Shown here one piece after another: positions 1 through 4,977 of a stretch of 7,532 bases of DNA. The notes below the pieces were generated by a model. The model did not search any database. It saw only the letters and a list, made by a program, of their open reading frames with translations, and was not told the DNA's origin. Each line of letters starts with the position of its first letter. Position 1 is the stretch's first letter. Source of the stretch: an uncultured Eubacteriales bacterium (GTDB lineage: Bacteria; Bacillota; Clostridia; Lachnospirales; Lachnospiraceae); contig CASFUI010000362.1 in the NCBI GenBank assembly GCA_949297565.1, positions 1 through 7,532 of the forward strand, given 5' to 3'. Both the position numbers and the translations under genes were made by a program.

Positions 1-162
1 GTACTCGCAGAAACGTCCGCCGTTGTTAAGATTTCCTGCGGTATTTCCGACGGCGTTTTTGTTGTTATATTGAAAACGTGATGTCAGGTAGGTGTAAGTG
101 CCTCCGGCAGCCACGGCAATAACCGCGATTATGCAGATAATAATTATGACAGTTTTTTTCAT
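1..162 (-). CDS. N-terminal fragment of membrane-anchored DUF5050-like protein (partial)
   Basis: The minus strand reads from ATG at 162 to the window edge, giving 54 residues without a stop. It begins MKKT, then has a run of about 16 hydrophobic residues (VIIIICIIAVIAVAA), so it is an uncleaved anchor or signal sequence, with no lipobox cysteine seen at a usual position. The following segment, about residues 38-54, reads like the opening of clostridial DUF5050 beta-propeller proteins (motif GNTAGNLNNGG, then FCEY), from memory of the family. GGAGG lies at 179-175, 12 bases before the start, which is a little far. The gene is divergent from pheA and shares its promoter region. The rest of the protein, and so its function, is outside the window; the likely location is the outer face of the membrane. 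Confidence 0.6.
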   Translation of the reverse strand, partial: MKKTVIIIICIIAVIAVAAGGTYTYLTSRFQYNNKNAVGNTAGNLNNGGRFCEY

Positions 163-215
163 ATTTTACTGTTGCCTCCGTTAAAATAATGGTGCGCTTT
201 CTATGCTATGTTCAC

Positions 216-243
216 ATTATAACAGTATATAATTGAAATTCAA
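216..243 (-). promoter_or_regulatory. Sigma-A-type promoter for the divergent minus-strand gene
   Basis: On the minus strand TTGAAT (243-238) is followed after 16 bases by a perfect TATAAT (221-216). Transcription would start near 209 and give a leader of about 45 bases before the ATG at 162. The -35 box overlaps the -35 box of the pheA promoter. Confidence 0.55.
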
Positions 244-261
244 CTTTGAATATAGTAAAAT
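233..261 (+). promoter_or_regulatory. Sigma-A-type promoter for pheA
   Basis: TTGAAA (233-238), a 17-base spacer and TAAAAT (256-261) form a good promoter, with transcription expected to start near 268. The leader would be only about 34 bases, too short for a T-box or a leader-peptide attenuator, so pheA is probably controlled at initiation or by feedback on the enzyme. A TTG-initiated reading of the pheA frame would begin inside this promoter, which argues for the start at 302. Confidence 0.6.
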
Positions 262-301
262 ATTTCAATACGATGACACACATTTGAAACGGAGGAACAG
301 C

Positions 302-1432
302 ATGTTGGACTTAGGAGAAATAAGAGATAAGATTGACGGGATAGACAGGCAGCTTGTGGAGCTGTTTGAGGAGCGCATGAAGCTTTGTACGGAGGTTGCC
401 GAGTATAAAATTGAGACAGGGAAAAAAGTCCTGGATACGGAACGTGAGAAGGCAAAAATCGAGTCGGTAAGCAAAATGGTGAAAAATCCGCGAAACGTAC
501 ATGCTATTGATGATTTATTTTCACAGATTATGGCAAATTCGAGAAAAATGCAGTACAGGCTGCTTGAGGAGACGACACAGACACTTAGAGAGCCGTATGA
601 GGCAATCGATGAGATAGACAAGGAAAACTGCCGTGTTGTCTATCAGGGTGTTCCCGGCGCGTACAGCTACATAGCGATGAAAAGATTTTTCGGAAAGGAT
701 GTAAATAATTTTGCTGTTCCTACATGGCGCGACGCTATGGAAGCCGTAAAAAAAGGAGAGGCTGACTACGCTGTGCTTCCTATTGAAAACTCAACTACGG
801 GCAGCGTGGCGGACGTCTATGATTTGATACAGGAATACGATAATTATATTATTGCGGAGACTTTTGTAAAGGTTGAGCATGCTCTGCTTGGACTTGAAGG
901 AACGGATATTGATAAAGTCACGACGGTTTATTCGCATCCTCAGGGTTTTATGCAGTGTGAAAAGTTTCTTTCCGAGCATAAGGACTGGCAGCAGATAAGC
1001 CAGGCAAATACAGCCGGAAGCGCAAAAAAGGTACTTGTTGAAAATGACAGGTCTCATGTTGCCATAGCGAGCGAGGAGGCGGCAGAGGTTTATAACCTTA
1101 CGGTGCTTAAGAGCAAAATAAATGATCTGGACAACAACACCACGCGTTTTGTTATTGTAACAAATACAAGAAAGTTCGTGAAAAATGCCCGGAAGATGAG
1201 TATTGTATTTGAGACGACAAATGAGACGGGAACGCTCTATAATCTTCTTAGCCATATTATTTACAACGGACTTAACATGAATAAGATTGAGTCGAGACCG
1301 ATTGAGGGAAGACAGTGGGAGTACAGGTTTTTTATAGATTTTGAGGGAAATATAGACGACCCGGCTGTTATGAATGCGCTAAGAGGAATTGAGGAGGAGG
1401 CTCAGGCGATTAAGCTGCTTGGGAATTATTAA
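302..1432 (+). CDS. pheA: Bifunctional chorismate mutase/prephenate dehydratase (P-protein)
   Basis: This enzyme converts chorismate to prephenate and then phenylpyruvate in phenylalanine synthesis in the cytosol. It has 376 residues, close to the roughly 386 of E. coli PheA. Residues 1-90 are an AroQ chorismate mutase: R8, R25, K36, D45, R48, E49, S80 and Q84 line up with the E. coli active-site set. Residues 112-290 are prephenate dehydratase, with VYQGVPGAYS near 113, the LPIENSTTGSV stretch from 159, and the catalytic TRF at 281-283. Residues 300-376 are an ACT domain with ESRP at 330-333, the phenylalanine-binding motif, so feedback inhibition is expected. The ATG at 302 is chosen because GGAGG (291-295) sits 6 bases upstream; the frame is open further up, but only into the promoter. 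No clear terminator follows; the gene appears monocistronic, ahead of the riboswitch-controlled purine operon. Confidence 0.96.
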   Translation: MLDLGEIRDKIDGIDRQLVELFEERMKLCTEVAEYKIETGKKVLDTEREKAKIESVSKMVKNPRNVHAIDDLFSQIMANSRKMQYRLLEETTQTLREPYEAIDEIDKENCRVVYQGVPGAYSYIAMKRFFGKDVNNFAVPTWRDAMEAVKKGEADYAVLPIENSTTGSVADVYDLIQEYDNYIIAETFVKVEHALLGLEGTDIDKVTTVYSHPQGFMQCEKFLSEHKDWQQISQANTAGSAKKVLVENDRSHVAIASEEAAEVYNLTVLKSKINDLDNNTTRFVIVTNTRKFVKNARKMSIVFETTNETGTLYNLLSHIIYNGLNMNKIESRPIEGRQWEYRFFIDFEGNIDDPAVMNALRGIEEEAQAIKLLGNY

Positions 1433-1470
1433 ATCTGAAGCCGATACAGGCGTGTAAATACCTGAAACTG

Positions 1471-1499
1471 TTGCAATTTTAAATAAAATAGTGTATGTT
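1471..1499 (+). promoter_or_regulatory. Candidate promoter for the riboswitch/purine operon
   Basis: TTGCAA (1471-1476), a 17-base spacer and TATGTT (1494-1499) put a transcription start near 1506, just before the 5' strand of riboswitch helix P1 at 1510. Each box matches consensus at only four of six positions; the fit to the aptamer boundary is the main support. Confidence 0.4.
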
Positions 1500-1507
1500 T
1501 ATAGCAT

Positions 1508-1620
1508 AGTCTGTACAACTGGCGGAAATGTATATTGCTTTTTGCGGTATATAGTGGGAGTTACTCACAGGGAGTACAGAATTTTTAAGCCGACCGCCTG
1601 GGCGACCTAAGGTGCGGTTG
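1508..1620 (+). promoter_or_regulatory. ZTP/ZMP (pfl) riboswitch aptamer
   Basis: This leader RNA should sense ZMP/ZTP, the AICAR nucleotides that build up when 10-formyl-tetrahydrofolate is scarce. Visible parts in order: P1 is TCTGTAC (1510-1516) with GTACAGA (1574-1580), 7 perfect pairs. The conserved ACTGGCG follows at 1518-1524. A hairpin 1531-1538/1544-1551 comes next, then GTGGG (1554-1558) with CTCAC (1564-1568, one G-U pair). The conserved AGGGAG is at 1569-1574. The second domain carries the hallmark CCGCCTGGGC (1594-1603), with P3 as ACCGC (1593-1597) and GCGGT (1614-1618). The GGCG of the first domain can pair with CGCC of the second as the family pseudoknot. The motifs and their order match the pfl consensus as I remember it. 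The genes downstream make and use the ligand's pathway (AICAR transformylase, IMP cyclohydrolase), a classic association for this riboswitch. Confidence 0.9.
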
Positions 1621-1644
1621 CTCAGGCAGCCGGCTTTGTTTTTT
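1587..1644 (+). terminator. Riboswitch-controlled intrinsic terminator
   Basis: AAGCCG (1587-1592) pairs with CGGCTT (1631-1636). After a 3x3 internal loop, 1596-1607 pairs with 1616-1627 over 12 positions including two G-U pairs, leaving an 8-base loop. The stem runs into TTTGTTTTTT (1635-1644). Its 5' arm contains most of the aptamer's CCGCCTGGGC and its 3' arm takes part of P3, so terminator and folded aptamer cannot coexist. The expected logic is an ON switch: ligand holds P3 and the pseudoknot, the terminator fails, and the purine genes are transcribed. This is inferred from the pairing and known ZTP riboswitch behaviour. Confidence 0.82.
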
Positions 1645-1712
1645 CGCAGGAGCTTATAAAGCTGAGCGAAAAATACTGTATCGGGCAAAACTTAAGCGTG
1701 TGTTTTGGCTCG
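1640..1712 (+). other. Two extra hairpins in the purine-operon leader after the terminator
   Basis: TTTTTCGC (1640-1647) pairs perfectly with GCGAAAAA (1666-1673), enclosing AGCTT (1651-1655) with AAGCT (1659-1663). This uses part of the terminator's own T-tract. A third hairpin pairs 1682-1691 with 1702-1712 with one bulged G and a 10-base loop. Neither is followed by a T-run, so they are not terminators as such. The roughly 40 bases from 1713 to the start codon are A-rich and unstructured. A role in competing with the terminator, in mRNA stability or in none at all cannot be told from sequence. Confidence 0.5.
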
Positions 1713-1736
1713 TATGTTAAACAAAATAAAAAACAG

Positions 1737-1744
1737 AAAGAGGA
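1737..1744 (+). promoter_or_regulatory. Ribosome binding site that decides the IMP cyclohydrolase start
   Basis: AAAGAGGA at 1737-1744 touches the in-frame ATG at 1745 (one base after AGG), which is too close to work. The next in-frame ATG, at 1754, is about 10 bases downstream and is the better start. Confidence 0.6.
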
Positions 1745-1753
1745 ATGAATTTT

Positions 1754-2467
1754 ATGGAGATGCAGTTATTGGAAAAAGAGCTGTCGGGCTGTGATTATCC
1801 CGGAAGAGGAATTGTAATCGGCAGGTCTTGTGACGGAACAAAGGCTGTGGCAGCTTATTTCATTATGGGAAGAAGCGCAAACAGCCGCAACAGAGTGTTC
1901 GTTGAGGACGGAGAGGGAATACGCACACAGGCGTTTGACGAGAGCAAGCTTGAGGATCCAAGCCTTATCATCTATGCTCCTGTCCGTGTTCTTAAAAACA
2001 GCACTATCGTGACGAACGGCGACCAGACGGATACTGTATACGAGCTTATGTCAGAGGGAAAGACTTTTGAGCAGGCGCTGAGAACAAGAGAGTTTGAGCC
2101 GGACGCACCTAACTTTACGCCGAGGATTTCGGGCATTATCAATCTTGAAAACGGTGAGTTTGACTATGCTATGTCGATTTTAAAGAGCAGCGACAAAGAC
2201 GGCAGCGCATGCAGCAGATATACATTTTCTTATGAGAAGCCTGCTGCTGGAGAGGGCCATTTTATACACACATATATGGGAGACGGCACTCCGCTTCCAA
2301 GTTTTGAGGGCGAGCCGACATTAGTTAAACTTTCGGGTGATATAGACGAATTCACAAATATGCTCTGGGATAATCTCAATGAGGACAACAAGGTCTCTCT
2401 GTTTGTGCGCTATATTGATATTGCAACAGGAAAATATGAGACAAGAATTGTAAATAAAAACAAATAA
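1754..2467 (+). CDS. purO: IMP cyclohydrolase, PurO/IMP_cyclohyd family
   Basis: This enzyme should close FAICAR to IMP, the last step of de novo purine synthesis, in the cytosol. The 237-residue product matches the PurO-type cyclohydrolase family (Ntn-hydrolase fold, typical of archaea and some Firmicutes), not the PurH N-terminal domain. Recognisable stretches are YPGRGIVIGRS at 15-25 and MGRSANSRNRVF at 38-49; the later part, residues 118-150, has the expected TPRISGIINLENG. There is no membrane segment or signal. The start at 1754 follows the ribosome site; ATG 1745 would add three residues. The next gene begins 23 bases after the stop, so the two are co-transcribed behind the ZTP riboswitch. 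The symbol purO is borrowed from the archaeal family. The family call is from remembered sequence, and the neighbouring transformylase strongly supports it. Confidence 0.88.
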   Translation: MEMQLLEKELSGCDYPGRGIVIGRSCDGTKAVAAYFIMGRSANSRNRVFVEDGEGIRTQAFDESKLEDPSLIIYAPVRVLKNSTIVTNGDQTDTVYELMSEGKTFEQALRTREFEPDAPNFTPRISGIINLENGEFDYAMSILKSSDKDGSACSRYTFSYEKPAAGEGHFIHTYMGDGTPLPSFEGEPTLVKLSGDIDEFTNMLWDNLNEDNKVSLFVRYIDIATGKYETRIVNKNK

Positions 2468-2480
2468 TTCAACGTGAAAT

Positions 2481-2485
2481 GGAGG
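2481..2485 (+). promoter_or_regulatory. Ribosome binding site that decides the AICAR transformylase start
   Basis: GGAGG at 2481-2485 lies 5 bases before ATG 2491. It falls inside the reading frame if the upstream ATG at 2479 is used, so 2491 is the true start. Confidence 0.85.
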
Positions 2486-2490
2486 ATAAA

Positions 2491-3672
2491 ATGAACGAAT
2501 TTCAGTTAAAATATGGATGCAATCCTAATCAGAAACCGTCAAGAATTTTTATGGAGGACGGAAGCGAGCTTCCGGTAGAGATTTTAAACGGCAGACCGGG
2601 CTATATTAATTTCCTTGACGCATTTAACGGTTATCAGCTTGTAAAGGAATTGAAGGAGGCTACAGGACTTCCTGCCGCTACATCTTTTAAGCATGTTTCA
2701 CCGGCAGGAGCGGCAGTCGGACTTCCTCTAACTGACGTGTTAAAGAAAATATACTGGGTTGACGAGCAGATTGGCGAACTCTCGCCTCTTGCATGCGCAT
2801 ATGCGAGAGCGAGGGGCGCTGACAGAATGTCTTCCTTCGGAGATTTCATTTCGCTGTCTGACGTGTGCGACGTTGCTACTGCAAAGCTTATTCAGCACGA
2901 GGTTTCTGACGGAATTATCGCTCCGGGATATGAGGACGAGGCTCTTGAGATTTTGAAGTCAAAGAAAAAGGGAAATTACAATATTATAAAGATTGACCCT
3001 GATTATAAGCCGGAGCCGATAGAGAGAAAGCAGGTGTACGGTGTGACATTTGAGCAGGGGCGCAATGAATTTGTAATAAATGAGGCTCTTCTTGAGAATA
3101 TTGTAACGGAAAATAAGGAAATACCTAAGCAGGCAAAGATTGTCCTTATAATAGCGCTTATAACACTTAAATACACACAGTCAAATTCTGTGTGCTACGC
3201 AAAGGGCGGACAGGCAATCGGAATCGGAGCGGGGCAGCAGTCAAGAATTCACTGTACAAGACTTGCCGGCTCTAAAGCCGATAACTGGTTTTTGCGCCAG
3301 AATCCAAAGGTCTTAAATCTTCCGTTTAAGGAAACCATAGGACGTGCCGACAGAGATAACGCAATAGATTTATATATAGGCGAGGATTATATGGATGTGC
3401 TTGCTGACGGCGAGTGGGAGAGAGTGTTTACAGAGAAGCCGGAGGTGTTTACTAAGGAAGAAAAGCGCGCGTGGCTTGACAAGAACACAGATGTAGCGCT
3501 CGGCTCAGACGCTTTCTTCCCGTTTGGTGATAATATTGAGCGCGCATACAAGAGCGGTGTAAAATATATTGCACAGCCGGGCGGCTCAATACGTGATGAT
3601 AATGTAATCGAGACCTGTAATAAGAGAAATATTGCAATGTGCTTCACGGGAATGAGACTGTTTCATCATTAA
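2491..3672 (+). CDS. purH: Stand-alone AICAR formyltransferase (PurH C-terminal domain type)
   Basis: This enzyme transfers the formyl group of 10-formyl-tetrahydrofolate to AICAR (ZMP), giving FAICAR, which the preceding gene closes to IMP. The 393 residues cover only the transformylase half of bifunctional PurH/ATIC; there is no N-terminal MGS-like cyclohydrolase domain. Visible motifs: LKYGCNPNQ from residue 5, SFKHVSPAGAAVG with the catalytic pair K67-H68 (human ATIC K266-H267), YARARGADRMSSFGDF, VSDGIIAPGYE, KYTQSNSVCYAKGGQ with N232 and K238, IGIGAGQQSR, HCTRLAG, SDAFFPFGDN and the C-terminal RLFHH. No key residue is missing. The detailed sequence is closer to animal ATIC than to usual bacterial PurH, as far as I recall both. 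It lies second in the riboswitch operon, 23 bases after purO, and its substrate is the riboswitch ligand. Confidence 0.95.
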   Translation: MNEFQLKYGCNPNQKPSRIFMEDGSELPVEILNGRPGYINFLDAFNGYQLVKELKEATGLPAATSFKHVSPAGAAVGLPLTDVLKKIYWVDEQIGELSPLACAYARARGADRMSSFGDFISLSDVCDVATAKLIQHEVSDGIIAPGYEDEALEILKSKKKGNYNIIKIDPDYKPEPIERKQVYGVTFEQGRNEFVINEALLENIVTENKEIPKQAKIVLIIALITLKYTQSNSVCYAKGGQAIGIGAGQQSRIHCTRLAGSKADNWFLRQNPKVLNLPFKETIGRADRDNAIDLYIGEDYMDVLADGEWERVFTEKPEVFTKEEKRAWLDKNTDVALGSDAFFPFGDNIERAYKSGVKYIAQPGGSIRDDNVIETCNKRNIAMCFTGMRLFHH

Positions 3673-3719
3673 AAAATAATTATTGACAGGGCGGTAAGCT
3701 GTTATTTTAACGCATGTCG

Positions 3720-4562
3720 TTACCCGCGGAATTTTTTTATATTTTCAAGTACATCTTCGGGTACAAACAGCTTTCCACGCCCTGTGCCAAGCTCAATTCC
3801 GGGCTTGTTGGCGCCGTGATAATCAGAGCCGCCGCTTATTATAAGGTTATTTTCTTTTGCGAGTTTTCGCATCTGGATTTCCTCGCCTGAAGAATAAGTT
3901 GAATAAATTGCCTCAAGCCCCACAATTCCGCTTCGGCACAGATAACGGATCAATTTATTCATCTGTTCTGTTCCAAGATGATACAGGACAGGGTGGGCAA
4001 GAATAGGAACACCGCCGACAGATTTAATCATACTGATGGCTTCTTCGGGCAGCATTTTTCTTCGGGGAACATAACATGGTCCGGAATCTCCTATATAGCG
4101 CTCAAAGGCCTCGCTGCGATTTTTAATATATTTTTTCTGCACGAGATAGTCCGCAAAATGAGCTCTTGTTATAACAGCGCCGGCGTACATCTGCCGCATT
4201 TCTTCATATGACACAGGTATGCCGAGCTGTGTGAACTTTTCGGCAATCTGCTGATTACGGCGCTCTCTGCATGATTTTAAATTTTCCAGTTCTTTTTTAA
4301 ATGATTTTTCTGTATAATCTATATATAGACCTACAATATGAATCTCTTTTTTATCATAAAAGGTGCTGAGCTCAATTCCGGGTACCAGTTCAACATTTGT
4401 TTCCGAAGCAGCCCTGACTGCCTGCTCTATTCCGTCAACTGTGTCATGGTCTGTGAGAGCCATTGCAGCAAGTCCGAGCTGCGCGGCTTTTTGAACAAGC
4501 TCCTCAGGAGACAGCGTTCCGTCGGAAAAGGTTGAGTGAACATGTAAATCAACAGCTTTCAT
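3720..4562 (-). CDS. PHP-domain metal-dependent phosphoesterase (RNase AM/YciV-like)
   Basis: A 280-residue cytosolic protein of the PHP superfamily, the size of RNase AM and the 3',5'-nucleoside bisphosphate phosphatases. All nine expected metal ligands are visible: H7 and H9 in DLHVHSTFSDG, D14, H39 in ALTDHDTVDG, E64 in PGIELST, H75 in IHIVGLYID, H190 in ILAHP, and D247 and H249 in GGSDYHG. Residues 95-180 form the helical insert common to this subfamily. The likely substrate is a 5'-phosphorylated short RNA or a nucleoside 3',5'-bisphosphate, by family only. GGAGG (4572-4568) lies 5 bases before the ATG at 4562. The frame stays open to an ATG at 4613, but that codon overlaps the promoter's -10 box, so it is not the start. 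It is convergent with the purine operon (47 bases apart) and divergent from the phospholipase-like gene. Confidence 0.88.
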   Translation of the reverse strand: MKAVDLHVHSTFSDGTLSPEELVQKAAQLGLAAMALTDHDTVDGIEQAVRAASETNVELVPGIELSTFYDKKEIHIVGLYIDYTEKSFKKELENLKSCRERRNQQIAEKFTQLGIPVSYEEMRQMYAGAVITRAHFADYLVQKKYIKNRSEAFERYIGDSGPCYVPRRKMLPEEAISMIKSVGGVPILAHPVLYHLGTEQMNKLIRYLCRSGIVGLEAIYSTYSSGEEIQMRKLAKENNLIISGGSDYHGANKPGIELGTGRGKLFVPEDVLENIKKFRG

Positions 4563-4567
4563 AAGTA

Positions 4568-4572
4568 CCTCC
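4568..4572 (-). promoter_or_regulatory. Ribosome binding site that decides the PHP gene start
   Basis: GGAGG on the minus strand (4572-4568) is 5 bases from ATG 4562. The leader just upstream can form a 6-bp hairpin, 4581-4586 with 4593-4598, which leaves this site single-stranded. Confidence 0.8.
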
Positions 4573-4608
4573 GTTTCTGCGATGCCTAAGCGGGCATCAT
4601 CATGTATA

Positions 4609-4637
4609 ATCATATTCTTTGACTTAGATTATGTCAA
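4609..4637 (-). promoter_or_regulatory. Strong sigma-A-type promoter for the PHP gene
   Basis: On the minus strand a perfect TTGACA (4637-4632), a 17-base spacer and TATGAT (4614-4609) give a start near 4602 and a leader of about 40 bases. The dyad TTTGAC-N9-GTCAAA (4618-4638 on the plus strand) covers the -35 box and most of the spacer, and could be an operator. Confidence 0.7.
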
Positions 4638-4667
4638 ATTAATTTACGTTTTAAACAGCTATACTTT

Positions 4668-4701
4668 TTTGCTTGTCATACAGCTTATGGCTGAACTGTT
4701 A
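4668..4701 (+). repeat. 34-bp direct repeat, copy 1
   Basis: This stretch is identical over 34 bases to 4840-4873, 172 bases downstream. It contains CAGC-TTATG-GCTG, a small hairpin, and ends TGAACTGTTA, whose reverse complement TAACAGTTCA follows at 4711-4720 after 9 bases. It looks like the right end of a second, truncated copy of the element at 4711-4873. Confidence 0.85.
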
Positions 4702-4710
4702 TTTTATAAG

Positions 4711-4873
4711 TAACAGTTCACCCCGCGCCATTCGCAAAGTCGCGCCAGAGGCGCTTTCCCGCTGCTTCACAGCTAACTTTGCTCATAATCGGGCGCTCAG
4801 CTCATAAGCTGTACAACATGCAAACTCATGCAAGCATGATTTGCTTGTCATACAGCTTATGGCTGAACTGTTA
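4711..4873. repeat. 163-bp folded palindromic element, MITE- or REP-like
   Basis: The unit begins TAACAGTTCA (4711-4720) and ends with its exact reverse complement (4864-4873). Inside, GCGCC (4725-4729) can pair with GGCGC (4792-4796) and GCAAAGT (4734-4740) with ACTTTGC (4776-4782). These enclose two hairpins: GCGCC-AGA-GGCGC (4742-4754) and GCTG-CTTCA-CAGC (4761-4773). On the 3' side are CAGCT-CATA-AGCTG (4798-4811) and a long hairpin 4820-4830/4835-4844 with one bulge. The core is much richer in GC than the AT-rich flanks. TTTATAA occurs close to each end (4703-4709 and 4876-4882), a possible target duplication, though chance is likely in such sequence. No ORF of note is inside. It could be a non-autonomous transposable element, a genus-specific dispersed repeat or a structured RNA. 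Confidence 0.65.
4840..4873 (+). repeat. 34-bp direct repeat, copy 2
   Basis: This is the second perfect copy of the 4668-4701 repeat and forms the right end of the folded element. An imperfect inverted copy lies at 4797-4817 (TCAGC, one extra T, CATAAGCTGTA), so the same sequence occurs three times in about 200 bases. Confidence 0.85.
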
Positions 4874-4904
4874 CCTTTATAAAATAAAATTTACAGTATT
4901 TTTA

Positions 4905-4933
4905 TTGTTTTTTGTTTGATTTCAGTTTAAAAT
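4905..4933 (+). promoter_or_regulatory. Weak candidate promoter for the phospholipase-like gene
   Basis: TTGTTT (4905-4910), 17 bases, then TAAAAT (4928-4933), with a start near 4940 and a leader of about 38 bases. The whole stretch 4874-4960 is very AT-rich and other pairings are possible, so this is only the best-spaced candidate. Confidence 0.3.
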
Positions 4934-4977
4934 AAAATATGTTGCATGTATAAGTCAAAAATGAAAGGCATAGTATC

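Noticed and set aside
791..1255. 154-codon open frame on the minus strand within pheA.
   Set aside because: It overlaps the prephenate dehydratase domain; an antisense shadow of a well-conserved gene.
1447..1464. CAGG...CCTG inverted pair just after pheA as a terminator.
   Set aside because: Only four base pairs with a 10-base loop and no T-tract.
1508..1644. T-box or purine/guanine riboswitch as the leader type.
   Set aside because: No T-box TGGN specifier-pairing motif was found, and no purine-aptamer loop pair; the ACTGGCG / AGGGAG / CCGCCTGGGC set points to ZTP.
3689..3741. Possible intrinsic terminator for the purine operon: GCGGTAA (3691-3697) with TTACCCGC (3720-3727), then TTTTTTT.
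   Set aside because: The stem is short and bulged, the loop is over 20 bases, and the T-run begins four bases after the stem inside the convergent gene's 3' end. Too weak to call.
4668..4873. CRISPR array suggested by two 34-bp identical repeats.
   Set aside because: There are only two copies, 138 bases apart, with a palindromic rather than unique spacer and no cas gene in the window.
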